From the NCBI GenBank assembly GCA_031296215.1, contig JARLGE010000066.1, forward strand, positions 1 through 42,747: DNA of 42,747 nucleotides. The letters are read 5' to 3'. The notes beneath the pieces were generated by a model. That model worked only from the letters and a program-made list of their open reading frames with translations. It was not told where the DNA came from and made no database searches. Within the stretch, counting starts at the first letter, position 1, and every line of letters starts with the position of its first letter. The translations under genes and the position numbers were made by a program. The stretch is from Occallatibacter sp. (GTDB taxonomy: Bacteria > Acidobacteriota > Terriglobia > Terriglobales > Acidobacteriaceae). Of the stretch, positions 1 to 7,901 are shown in pieces.

Positions 1-1
1 C

Positions 2-2173
2 TTCTTCACCCATACGGTGTATCGCGTCAAGGTTTTGGGGCGCGACAACTTCCCGGACAAGACCGGCGCGCTGCTGGTGTGCAACCACATGTCATTCGTG
101 GATGCTCTGCTGCTGATTGCTTCCACCGACAGGCCGATTCGTTTCCTCATGTACAAGGGCATCTACGACAACAAGTTCATCAAACCCTTCGCCAGGGCGA
201 TGAAGGCGATTCCTATCTCCAGCGAACAAAGGCCGCGCGACATGATTCGCTCGCTGCGAACGGCCAGCGAAGCTCTACGCCAGGACGACATTGTTTGTAT
301 CTTCGCCGAGGGTCAGATCACGCGCACCGGGCAGTTGCTCCCCTTCAGACGCGGCCTGGAACGCATCATGAAGGGCGTCGATGCGCCCATCATTCCCGTC
401 AATCTCGACGGCGTGTGGGGCAGCATCTTCAGCTTCGAGCGCGGGCGGTTCCTGTGGAAGATGCCGCGCCGCATTCCCTATCCGGTCACGGTAAGCTTCG
501 GCCAGCCCATGCCGCCGGCGTCCACGGCCATCGAAGTGCGGCGCGCAGTGCAGGAATTGCAGGCCGAAGCATTCCAGCAGCGCAAGCGCCGCATGAGGAC
601 GCTTGACCGCGCCTTCGTCCGCACCGCGCGGCGCTTTCCCCTGCGCTTCATGATGGCCGACGGCAAGACCCCAAAGGTGACCTTCGGCTCGGCTCTCACC
701 AAGGCCATCTATATCGCGCGCAGGCTGCGTCCGCTCATCGGCGAGCGGCAGATGGTCGGCCTGCTGCTGCCTCCTTCGGTGGGCGGAGCGCTCACCAACT
801 ATGCGCTGATGATGCTGGACCGCATTGGTGTGAATCTAAACTACACCGCATCCAGCGAAGGGATCGCATCGTGTGCGGGCCAGTGCGGCGTGGATGTGGT
901 CATCACCTCAAGAGCTTTTGTCGAGCGCTTTCCCAAGCTTGAAATTCCCGGGCGAACTCTCTTCCTGGAAGACGCATTGCATGCGCCTCGCCTGGCTGAG
1001 AGGCTCGTTTCCTTCGGCAATGCATGGCTTTTGCCCCAGGGATTGCTGCGCAAGGCAATCGGAGCCAGGCGCACGACTCCCAAGACCACAGTTGACGATT
1101 TGGCCAGCGTCATCTTTTCCAGCGGCAGCACCGGCGATCCCAAGGGAGTCATGCTGACGCACTTCAACATCGCGTCCAACATCCAGCAGGTTTCGCAGGT
1201 CTTCATGCTCGACGGCAGAGACAAGATCCTGGGCATCCTGCCCTTCTTCCACTCGTTCGGCTTCATGGCCGCGCTGTGGATGCCCGCGGTCCATGGCGTC
1301 GGCGTGGTCTATCATCCCAATCCACTGGATGCGAAAGTGATCGGCGAGTTGGTGGGCAACTATAAGGTAACCTTCCTCATCGCTACGCCGACCTTCCTGC
1401 AGGCCTATATGCGGCGATGCTCGCCGGAGAGTTTTGGCAGTCTGCAATACGTCCTGGTCGGCGCAGAGAAGCTGCCGGAGCGCGTAGCACTGGCCTTTGA
1501 AGACACTTTCGGCATTCGTCCCCTGGAGGGTTACGGATGCACCGAATGCTCGCCCGTGGTGACCGTGAATGGCCGCGACTTCCGCGCACCGGGGTTCAGA
1601 CAGGTGGGCGGAAGACGCGGCAAGATCGGGCATCCACTGCCGGGCGTCTCTGTCAGGGTTGTGGATCTCGACACGGGCGAGCCAGTTGCGCCGGGAACTC
1701 CGGGCATGCTGCTCGTCAAGGGGCCCAATGTGATGAAGGGCTATCTCGGCAAGCCAGAGAAGACTGCCGAAGTCCTGCACGATGGCTGGTACACGACCGG
1801 CGACGTTGCTGTGATAGAAGAGGACGGCTTTCTCACCATCACCGATCGGCTCTCGCGCTTCAGCAAGATCGGCGGCGAGATGGTTCCACACATCAGGGTT
1901 GAAGACAAGCTGCACGAATTGGCCGGGGTGACCGAGCAGGTATTCGCCGTCGCCGCCCTGCCGGACGAGAAGAAGGGCGAACGCATCGTTGTCGTCTACA
2001 CGGTCGCGGCAGAGAAGCTTGCGCCGATTCTGGAGAAGCTGGCGCAGTGCGATCTGCCGGCGCTGTGGAAGCCGCGCTCGAATCAGTTTTTTCACGTCGA
2101 TGCGCTGCCGATCTTGGGCACTGGAAAAATCGACCTGCGCGGAGTGAAGGCACTGGCTTCCGCGTTGGCTTGA
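2..2173 (+). CDS. Fused 1-acylglycerophosphate-type acyltransferase / acyl-ACP synthetase (Aas-like), 5' end cut by window
   Basis: The frame is open to the left edge, so the true start lies outside; the GTG at 17 is only the first internal start codon. Counting from that GTG (718 residues), a PlsC acyltransferase domain fills about residues 1-190, with the HX4D motif NHMSFVD (H24, D29) and FAEGQITRTG near residue 97. An adenylate-forming domain follows, with SSGSTGDPKG at 368-377, GYGCTECSP and a C-terminal GTGKID carrying the catalytic lysine. By family knowledge the protein activates a fatty acid as acyl-AMP, loads it on acyl carrier protein and re-acylates a lysophospholipid at the inner membrane. 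Many relatives carry an N-terminal MFS-type flippase domain, which could be encoded upstream of the window. The fusion is clear; the exact substrate is not. Confidence 0.9.
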   Translation, partial: FFTHTVYRVKVLGRDNFPDKTGALLVCNHMSFVDALLLIASTDRPIRFLMYKGIYDNKFIKPFARAMKAIPISSEQRPRDMIRSLRTASEALRQDDIVCIFAEGQITRTGQLLPFRRGLERIMKGVDAPIIPVNLDGVWGSIFSFERGRFLWKMPRRIPYPVTVSFGQPMPPASTAIEVRRAVQELQAEAFQQRKRRMRTLDRAFVRTARRFPLRFMMADGKTPKVTFGSALTKAIYIARRLRPLIGERQMVGLLLPPSVGGALTNYALMMLDRIGVNLNYTASSEGIASCAGQCGVDVVITSRAFVERFPKLEIPGRTLFLEDALHAPRLAERLVSFGNAWLLPQGLLRKAIGARRTTPKTTVDDLASVIFSSGSTGDPKGVMLTHFNIASNIQQVSQVFMLDGRDKILGILPFFHSFGFMAALWMPAVHGVGVVYHPNPLDAKVIGELVGNYKVTFLIATPTFLQAYMRRCSPESFGSLQYVLVGAEKLPERVALAFEDTFGIRPLEGYGCTECSPVVTVNGRDFRAPGFRQVGGRRGKIGHPLPGVSVRVVDLDTGEPVAPGTPGMLLVKGPNVMKGYLGKPEKTAEVLHDGWYTTGDVAVIEEDGFLTITDRLSRFSKIGGEMVPHIRVEDKLHELAGVTEQVFAVAALPDEKKGERIVVVYTVAAEKLAPILEKLAQCDLPALWKPRSNQFFHVDALPILGTGKIDLRGVKALASALA

Positions 2174-2174
2174 C

Positions 2175-2441
2175 TTGGCGCCACTGCCGCGATGTGCTGT
2201 TTTTGACCAGCGGTTCCCGGCGATGTTGCCTCGGCTCTGGCCCGGATGGAAGCAGGTGTTGATCCTCGGCCAACCGAAGACCGTTATTCGCTGGCGCAGG
2301 GCATGGTTCAAGTTGTATTCGACGTGGTTCTCGCGCCATCGGACCCGCACGGCAGGAAAATTCGTCAGCAGAGAATTGCGCGAACTCATCTTCCGCATGG
2401 TCGCTGCGAATTCAACCAGGGCTGCACCGCGCATTCATGGC
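2175..2441 (+). pseudogene. Decayed integrase-core transposase fragment (IS481/IS3-type)
   Basis: This frame begins one base after the stop of the preceding gene and reads RLWPGWKQVLILGQPKTVIR, then SRELRELIFRMVAAN and APRIHG. That series (LWPGW, QPxTVxRWHR, ELRELIxRM, APRIHGEL) is the linker between the helix-turn-helix and the DDE integrase core in transposases common in Acidobacteria. Here the similarity stops at RIHG, before the first catalytic Asp, and the frame then continues as unrelated residues to a stop at 2579. The first about 24 residues are only loosely similar. I read it as an old insertion remnant. No terminal inverted repeats could be assigned. The recognition is from family memory, not from an alignment. 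Confidence 0.7.
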
Positions 2442-2916
2442 ATTCGGAGAAATGCTCCGTTGCAGGTGTGTCCGCCGGACCTTCACAGCCGACTCAGTGC
2501 TGCTCTCGGGACGATCCGTTGTCACCGAACGCCACCCTCCTCTCACTTGAAAAGCGGCCAGGATTGCCCCCAAAACTGAAAACCGAGCCCCCGTCGTGCC
2601 CGGATAGAGTTGTGGCGAGGCACAGCAGGTTGTCTCAGTCTTCCTGGAAAAAAAGAAGACCGCACTTGACGTGTGGACTTTCGGGTGTATCATTCTGTTC
2701 AGATTCAACGAGAGATTCAGCCCTCGGATATGTTTGCCAGTTACGCCTCGTGCGAACCGGGAGGATCCGCCGATGTTCGCCGACCAGTGAGACTTCGGTC
2801 TCGCTGCTGTTGTGTTTGCGGAACTGCAAAGGGCTGGGCCGTTGTGCCGAACTTTTCAGCAATTCCTTTGGCGAATTCCGACACAACGCCACTCCCGGGC
2901 ACCTTGAGGAGGCGAT
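2442..2916. other. Non-coding stretch upstream of the hydBGDA operon
   Basis: About 475 bases between the transposase remnant and hydB. Open frames cross it, but their translations are rich in Ser, Arg, Cys and Pro with no motif, so I see no gene. It may hold further unreadable transposase sequence. A promoter-like pair lies at 2666-2693, and a strong ribosome binding site TTGAGGAGG lies at 2904-2912, four bases before the hydB ATG. Confidence 0.5.
2666..2693 (+). promoter_or_regulatory. Candidate sigma-70 promoter for hydBGDA
   Basis: TTGACG (2666-2671), a 16-base spacer and TATCAT (2688-2693) resemble a -35/-10 pair, 223 bases upstream of the hydB start. Five of six bases match the -35 consensus and four of six the -10. 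No start site is known, so this is inference. Confidence 0.4.
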
Positions 2917-4044
2917 ATGGTCGGCTCCACTGCCCCACGGGTTTCTGCTACCGTACTTCTCGCCAAGTCTGTCCTGCAACGGGTTCTCGACAATCTTCAT
3001 GAGGGTGGCTTCCAACTTATCGGCCCTACGGTGCGCGACGGCGCCGTGATTCTCGACGCTATCCGGAACATCTCCGAACTGCCCATCGGATGGTCGCTTG
3101 AACAAAAGGCAGGAAGCTCGCGTTTGTTGCGAACCCACGCAACAGACTACTTTGGCTGCACCGTTGGCCCGCATTCGTGGAAGCGGTATCTTTTCCCCCC
3201 TCACTTGGATCTGCTGATTGCGCACAGGAACGGCGAAGGCTGGACGTTTGAACCTCCCCTGGATGATTCTCCTCCGCTTGCCTTCATCGGCGTGCGCTCG
3301 TGCGACCTGCATGCGATTGCCATCCAAGACGATGTCTTCGTCAATGGCGCGGTACGGGATCCGCATTATGCGCGTCGCCGCGAGCGGGCTTTCATCCTGG
3401 TGGCGAACTGCAACACCGCGGCAACAACATGCTTCTGCACGTCGATGAAGACAGGACCTCGGGCGCCCTCCGGATTTGACCTTGCATTGACAGAGCTTCC
3501 CGAATCGTTTGTTCTTGAGATCGGCTCGGAGGCTGGCTCGAATGCACTGGCCGGCGTGGACTGGCAGCCGGCCAGCGCCTTCGACCAGGGCCGCGTGGCG
3601 CAGATCATGCAGCGGACTGAGCGGCAGATCCAGCGCCAGGCGACGACAAGCGACCTGCCGCAACTGTTGTACGACAGGATCGACCATCCCTATTGGGAAG
3701 CCATTGCGGCGCGATGCCTCTCCTGTGGAAATTGCACCCTGGTCTGTCCCACCTGCTTCTGCTCAACGGTTGAGGAGCATAGCGATCTGACAGGGGCAAG
3801 CACGAGGCGAACGCGCGTGTGGGACTCCTGTTTCATCCTCGATTTTTCCCACGTCCATTCCGGAAACAGCCGACCCACCATCAAGTCGCGCTACCGCCAG
3901 TGGATGACCCACAAGCTGGCGGCGTGGATCGATCAATTCGGCCGTTCCGGCTGCGTGGGGTGCGGGCGCTGCATCGCATGGTGCCCGGTGGGAATCGACA
4001 TCACCGAAGAGTTGAGCGCCCTTCGTTCACTGGGGGCACGATGA
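2917..4044 (+). CDS. hydB: Group 3b [NiFe]-hydrogenase (sulfhydrogenase) beta subunit, 4Fe-4S protein
   Basis: 375 residues. The subunit carries electrons between the hydrogenase small subunit and the flavin subunit of the cytosolic complex. Two ferredoxin-type cluster sites are visible in the C-terminal third: C267-x2-C270-x2-C273-x3-C277 (with extra C280 and C282) and C346-x2-C349-x2-C352-x3-C356. The N-terminal part contains the conserved VRSCDLHAI stretch typical of the HydB/HyhB and anaerobic sulfite reductase A family. The start is fixed by TTGAGGAGG ending four bases upstream. It is the first gene of a four-gene operon and overlaps the next gene by ATGA. AsrA-like sulfite reductase subunits are the main alternative, but the hydrogenase subunits downstream decide the call. 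Confidence 0.93.
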   Translation: MVGSTAPRVSATVLLAKSVLQRVLDNLHEGGFQLIGPTVRDGAVILDAIRNISELPIGWSLEQKAGSSRLLRTHATDYFGCTVGPHSWKRYLFPPHLDLLIAHRNGEGWTFEPPLDDSPPLAFIGVRSCDLHAIAIQDDVFVNGAVRDPHYARRRERAFILVANCNTAATTCFCTSMKTGPRAPSGFDLALTELPESFVLEIGSEAGSNALAGVDWQPASAFDQGRVAQIMQRTERQIQRQATTSDLPQLLYDRIDHPYWEAIAARCLSCGNCTLVCPTCFCSTVEEHSDLTGASTRRTRVWDSCFILDFSHVHSGNSRPTIKSRYRQWMTHKLAAWIDQFGRSGCVGCGRCIAWCPVGIDITEELSALRSLGAR

Positions 4045-4898
4045 GCCAGACAGCAATGCTCGAGCCGGCGATCATAGCAGATCCCATGCTACCCTCTCCG
4101 GCGGTGGTGCGCGCCATCCGCCCGGAGACTTACGGAATCTCGACCTTCTCGCTGGAATACCTTGACCCCGCCGCACCGGCAGGATTCGCCCCGGGCCAGT
4201 TCAACATGATTCATCTGCCTGGATTAGGCGAGGTTGCCATATCCATCTGCTCCGATCCCAATACGCCAAAAGTGATGGAGCACACAGTCCGTTACGCAGG
4301 CAGCGTCACGCGGGCCATTGGCCGCCTGAAGGTTGACGACACGGTGGGTCTGCGCGGGCCCTACGGAAACCCCTGGCCCATGCAGCTTGCAGAGGGCAAG
4401 GACCTCATGATCGTCTCTGGCGGAATTGGGCTGGCGCCTTTGCGCCCCGTGATACTGGAGGTTATCCATCGCCGCAGCAGCTTCGGCCGGGTGCTCATCC
4501 TTTATGGAGGCCGCACGCCCCAGGACTTGCTCTATACCAGCGAATTCGAAAGATGGCAGGACTCCGGAATTGAGATAAACGTTAGCGTAGATCGCGCCGA
4601 CGAGACGTGGAAGGGCCAGGTCGGCGTGATCCCAATGGCCTTTTACCGCATCCGCCTCGATCACCGCAATACGCTGGTGTTCTCCTGCGGCCCGGAGATC
4701 ATGATGCGCTTCGTCATCTACGAAGCGATGGCGCGGCGCATTCCCAAAGACGCCATTTACGTCTCCATGGAACGCAATATGAAGTGCGCCATCGGACTCT
4801 GCGGGCATTGCCAGGTTGGGCCAGTCTTCATTTGCAAACAGGGCCCGGTGTTCCGGTTTTCCGAGATTGAAGCGTTCTTCGGAAGGGAGGAGTTCTGA
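4041..4898 (+). CDS. hydG: Group 3b [NiFe]-hydrogenase (sulfhydrogenase) gamma subunit, FAD/NAD(P)-binding
   Basis: 285 residues from the ATG at 4041, which overlaps the hydB stop; an upstream in-frame start at 3819 would lie inside hydB and is rejected. The fold is ferredoxin-NADP reductase-like: an FAD-binding beta barrel (about residues 20-110), an NAD(P)-binding domain with [12 protein letters not shown] near residue 130, and [10 protein letters not shown]. The C-terminus has a 2Fe-2S-type site, CAIGLCGHC with a further Cys in VFICKQGP. The role is hydride exchange between NAD(P)H and the iron-sulfur chain, usually with NADPH in group 3b. The stop and the next start share TGATG. Confidence 0.93.
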   Translation: MSQTAMLEPAIIADPMLPSPAVVRAIRPETYGISTFSLEYLDPAAPAGFAPGQFNMIHLPGLGEVAISICSDPNTPKVMEHTVRYAGSVTRAIGRLKVDDTVGLRGPYGNPWPMQLAEGKDLMIVSGGIGLAPLRPVILEVIHRRSSFGRVLILYGGRTPQDLLYTSEFERWQDSGIEINVSVDRADETWKGQVGVIPMAFYRIRLDHRNTLVFSCGPEIMMRFVIYEAMARRIPKDAIYVSMERNMKCAIGLCGHCQVGPVFICKQGPVFRFSEIEAFFGREEF

Positions 4899-5686
4899 TG
4901 GCGGGAGATGCAAAGCCGCGCTTGGCGGTTTTCAAACTGGCTTCCTGCGACGGCTGCCAGTTGCAGATGCTGAATCTGGAAGACGAACTCCTGGAGATTG
5001 CAGGCGCAGTCGATATCTGCTATTTTCTCGAGGCGCGCTCGCAGGTCCTCGACGGTCCTTACGACGTGGCGCTGGTGGAAGGATCGGTGACCACGGAGCA
5101 CGACGTGGAGCGGGTGCGCGACATCCGGCGAAAATCTAAGATGCTGATCACCATCGGCGCCTGCGCCAGCGCCGGCGGAATCCAGGCGCTGCGCAACATG
5201 CACAATGTGGATGAGTACACCCGCTCCATTTACGCCAATCCCTCTTACATCCATACGCTATCGCAATCGACGCCGGTGGCAGCGCACGTGACGGTGGATT
5301 TTGCCATCAACGGCTGCCCAATCTCAAAAGAGCAACTGCTGGAAGTGCTTACGGCTCTGCTGATTGGGCGCGCCCCGCAACTGCCGACTTACTCGGTGTG
5401 CGTCGAGTGCAAGCGCAAAGGGAATGTCTGTCTGCTGGTGGCGCGGGGCATCGCCTGCATCGGTCCCATCACGCAGGCCGGTTGCGGCGCGTTGTGTCCG
5501 GGTTTCAACCGCGGCTGTTTTGGCTGTTACGGCCCCATGGAAAGTCCCAATCCCGATTCTCTTTGCCAAACCCTCACCGTGCGCGGCATTCCACGCGCCG
5601 AAACGCTGCGCCTGCTGAATGGATTCACCGGCTGGGCGGAGGAATTCCGCTCCGCCGCGGAGAAGCTTGAAAAGGCATCGATATGA
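4898..5686 (+). CDS. hydD: Group 3b [NiFe]-hydrogenase (sulfhydrogenase) delta / small subunit
   Basis: 262 residues. The small subunit holds the iron-sulfur clusters closest to the NiFe site. Visible ligands are SCDGCQ near residue 15, GACASAGG, NGCPISKEQ, and a Cys-rich C-terminal part with CVECKRKGNVC and CGALCPGFNRGCFGCYGP. These match the proximal cluster and additional [4Fe-4S] sites of the group 3 small subunit (oxidored_q6 family). There is no Tat signal, which agrees with a cytosolic enzyme. The start overlaps the hydG stop (TGATG) and the stop overlaps the hydA start (ATGA), indicating translational coupling. Confidence 0.95.
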   Translation: MAGDAKPRLAVFKLASCDGCQLQMLNLEDELLEIAGAVDICYFLEARSQVLDGPYDVALVEGSVTTEHDVERVRDIRRKSKMLITIGACASAGGIQALRNMHNVDEYTRSIYANPSYIHTLSQSTPVAAHVTVDFAINGCPISKEQLLEVLTALLIGRAPQLPTYSVCVECKRKGNVCLLVARGIACIGPITQAGCGALCPGFNRGCFGCYGPMESPNPDSLCQTLTVRGIPRAETLRLLNGFTGWAEEFRSAAEKLEKASI

Positions 5687-6987
5687 CCGCGACCAATGGA
5701 ACGCGCACAATCCGCCTGGAATCGATGACCCGTGTTGAGGGAGAGGGTGGCCTCCGCATTGAGGTCCGCGATGGGCGGCTTCAGGACGTCAGGCTGGACA
5801 TTTACGAGCCGCCGCGCATGTTCGAGGCATTTCTGCGCGGGCGCTCGATACGCGAAGTGCCCGATATCACCGCGCGCATCTGCGGCATCTGTCCAGTTGC
5901 CTACCAGATGAGTTCCGTGCAGGCCATTGAAGCCGCGCTGGAGATCACGCCGGGGCCGGGGATTCAGGCGCTGCGCCGGCTGCTTTACTGCGGGGAATGG
6001 ATGCAGAGCCATGCGCTGCATATCTACCTGCTGCAGGCTCCCGACTTTTTCGGGATGGAGAGCGCGGTGGAGCTGGCGGGGAAACAGCCCGATCTGGTGC
6101 GCCGCGGACTGGAGCTGAAAAAGGTCGGCAATGCGCTGATGGAGACGATCGGCGGCCGGTCCGTGCATCCTGTTTCTGTCTGTGTGGGCGGATTCTGGAA
6201 GGTCCCGCGCCGCAATGAAATGTTGGCACTGCGCGGCCGCCTGGAGTGGGCGCTGAAGGCCTCGCTCGAAACCGTGAAGTTCGTATCTTCGCTGCCGCTG
6301 CCGGAGTTCAAGGCGAACTATGAATGCGTGGCGCTCTCCCATCCCCGGGAATACCCGATGAACGCAGGACACATTGTCTCCTCGGCGGGGCTGGACATAC
6401 CTCTTAAGGAGTTCGAGCAGGTGTTTCTCGAAATGCACGTGGCGCATTCAACGGCGCTGCACTCGGTGCGCGCCGAGCATGGATCGAGTTACCTGGTTGG
6501 GCCGCTGGCACGCATCAACCTGAACCTCAACCATCTGCCCCCGGCCGCGCGTCAGGCCGCGGAGGAGAGCGGAATCGCATGGCCCTGCTCCAATCCTTAT
6601 GCGGGAATCGTGGCCCGGGCTGTTGAACTGGTGATGACCTGCGAAGAGAGCCTGCGGCTCATCGACGCCTACGAGGAACCGGAACCGCCCAGCCTTCCCT
6701 ACACGGTTCGCGCGGCGGAGGGATGCGCTGCAACGGAGGCTCCGCGAGGATTGCTCTATCACCGATATCGCATCAACGATCAGGGCATCGTCCAAACCGC
6801 AAGAATCGTCCCGCCCACGGCGCAAAACTACCGCCGCATGGAAGACGACCTGCGGCTGCTGATTCCTGGAATTCTGGAGCAGACGGATGCTGAGATTGTA
6901 GACGAATGCGAAAGGCTCGTGCGCAATTACGATCCCTGCATTTCCTGCTCTACGCATGCGCTCAGGGCTCGCATTGTCCGGTCCTGA
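5683..6987 (+). CDS. hydA: Group 3b [NiFe]-hydrogenase (sulfhydrogenase) alpha / catalytic large subunit
   Basis: 434 residues. The NiFe-binding cysteines are present in both signatures: R65-I-C67-G-I-C70 near the N-terminus and D417-P-C419-I-S-C422-S-T-H425 near the C-terminus. Nine residues (ALRARIVRS) follow His425. In this family such a tail is removed by a dedicated endopeptidase once nickel is inserted, so the gene product is a precursor. The enzyme reversibly oxidises H2 with NADP(H); some relatives also reduce polysulfide. No hyp maturation gene or protease is in the window, so maturation must be supplied from elsewhere. The operon ends here, with no convincing terminator after the stop. 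Confidence 0.96.
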   Translation: MTATNGTRTIRLESMTRVEGEGGLRIEVRDGRLQDVRLDIYEPPRMFEAFLRGRSIREVPDITARICGICPVAYQMSSVQAIEAALEITPGPGIQALRRLLYCGEWMQSHALHIYLLQAPDFFGMESAVELAGKQPDLVRRGLELKKVGNALMETIGGRSVHPVSVCVGGFWKVPRRNEMLALRGRLEWALKASLETVKFVSSLPLPEFKANYECVALSHPREYPMNAGHIVSSAGLDIPLKEFEQVFLEMHVAHSTALHSVRAEHGSSYLVGPLARINLNLNHLPPAARQAAEESGIAWPCSNPYAGIVARAVELVMTCEESLRLIDAYEEPEPPSLPYTVRAAEGCAATEAPRGLLYHRYRINDQGIVQTARIVPPTAQNYRRMEDDLRLLIPGILEQTDAEIVDECERLVRNYDPCISCSTHALRARIVRS

Positions 6988-7168
6988 GCCCCACCTGAAG
7001 GAGCGATCCTGGAAGCAACGCGGGCGGGGAGTTCGCCGAGGGCTCACACACCGGGACCTTGCATCGTGATACGCCTTTCAAGTTTGCAAGGCTCGAACTT
7101 CGGGAGTCCGGACGGGACGAATGAGCCGTCCAGAAAGCCCGCGCGGCATTCAAGGACACCGGTCGCAT

Positions 7169-7486
7169 TCACGCAGCGCGGTGCAGATCGACGGTGACCT
7201 TCAATTTCGGCTCATTGTCGGCGGAGCCGTGCAAATTCCCCGAATCTCCACTCACTGAGCCCCAGAGCACAAAGTGCAAGGGCCGGTCCATATCCGCGGG
7301 AACGTGGCCCGCATTGGGGCTCACGCGAACGTCCAGGTAGAGCTCCGGTCCATCGGATGTGTATGAACCGGTGTATGTATGGGCGGGATCGCCGCCCAGA
7401 ACCTCTCCATCGCGCAACACTGCCAACCCGTCGCCCTGCGCATCTCCCAGACAAAAGTGCGTACGCCAGAGGCCTTCCATTTTCAT
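7169..7486 (-). CDS. GrlR-like small regulatory-fold protein
   Basis: 105 residues if started at the ATG at 7486, which has AGGAGA nine bases upstream; a longer frame from 7546 lacks a good ribosome binding site. The opening MKMEGLWRTHF, the central DGEVLGGD and a later YTGSY match the pattern of the GrlR family (small eight-stranded barrel proteins named after a type III secretion repressor). In soil bacteria the function of these relatives is unknown. It faces away from the group 4 hydrogenase operon and shares the intergenic region with a CRP/FNR-like palindrome. No secretion genes are nearby, so a secretion role should not be assumed. Confidence 0.65.
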   Translation of the reverse strand: MKMEGLWRTHFCLGDAQGDGLAVLRDGEVLGGDPAHTYTGSYTSDGPELYLDVRVSPNAGHVPADMDRPLHFVLWGSVSGDSGNLHGSADNEPKLKVTVDLHRAA

Positions 7487-7529
7487 CGCTTCAAGTCTCC
7501 TGTTCGCGGTAAAGCTACTTCGGCGACAA

Positions 7530-7558
7530 ATATTACTCCAACACAAGCAAAGGGTCGA
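7530..7558 (-). promoter_or_regulatory. Weak promoter candidate for the GrlR-like gene
   Basis: Read on the minus strand: TCGACC (7558-7553), a 17-base spacer and TAATAT (7535-7530), 44 bases before the start codon. Both hexamers match the sigma-70 consensus only partly. Confidence 0.3.
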
Positions 7559-7637
7559 CTAATCTTCGGAAATGGGCAATCCGCGCGGAAAAACCCTTGA
7601 CACTGCCATCGTTTTCGCGAGCGGCTCCAACTCCCGT

Positions 7638-7653
7638 AGTGACGCCCGTCACA
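7638..7653. promoter_or_regulatory. CRP/FNR-like palindrome AGTGA-N6-TCACA
   Basis: The bases AGTGA CGCCCG TCACA differ at one position from the classical CRP site TGTGA-N6-TCACA. The core GTGACGCCCGTCAC is a perfect inverted repeat. It lies 152 bases upstream of the GrlR-like start and 249 bases upstream of the group 4 hydrogenase operon, so it could act on either. A second site with the same GTGA-N6-TCAC layout lies at 25495-25508. Binding by a Crp/Fnr protein, for example the one at 31189, is inference. Confidence 0.45.
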
Positions 7654-7901
7654 GGGAATACCCAAAGTGACGTGCTAAAAAAAGGTCGGGTAAATGGTTT
7701 ATTGCCGCGGCGCAAAGCGGCAACGGGCGGGAATTCTCCATGTGGCGCCCGCTGCAATCGCCTTCCGGTAAACAGTCGTAGCCGGGCGCCGTCCGCTCAG
7801 AACGCGAATAGCGCTCACAAGTTCCGCCAAGTGGTTGCAACCGATGGCTCGGCAAAACTGCCCTGGATTTTGGCGCTATCCCATCATACTGGGAGGTATT
7901 G

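Larger units (their letters stand above)
7487..7901. other. Divergent intergenic region between GrlR-like gene and group 4 hydrogenase operon
   Basis: 415 bases with no credible gene; the frames crossing it have no motif. It holds the GrlR-side promoter candidate, the CRP/FNR-like palindrome at 7638-7653 and a TTGACA at 7597-7602 without a matching -10. The ribosome binding site GGGAGG (7891-7896) lies five bases before the ATG at 7902. Confidence 0.6.

Noticed and set aside
908-2434. 508-codon antisense frame across the acyltransferase gene
   Set aside because: It is the complement of a clear two-domain gene; such long antisense frames are expected at this GC content.
2246-3049. 267-codon open frame upstream of and into hydB
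   Set aside because: Translation is rich in Ser, Arg, Cys and Pro with no motif, overlaps hydB in another frame, and lacks a ribosome binding site.
6988-7168. A hydrogenase maturation protease gene after hydA
   Set aside because: A GAAGGAG-like site is present, but the frames that follow lack the GxGN and DxG motifs of these proteases.
7597-7602. TTGACA as promoter of the group 4 hydrogenase operon
   Set aside because: No -10-like hexamer lies 16-18 bases downstream, and it is about 300 bases from the start.
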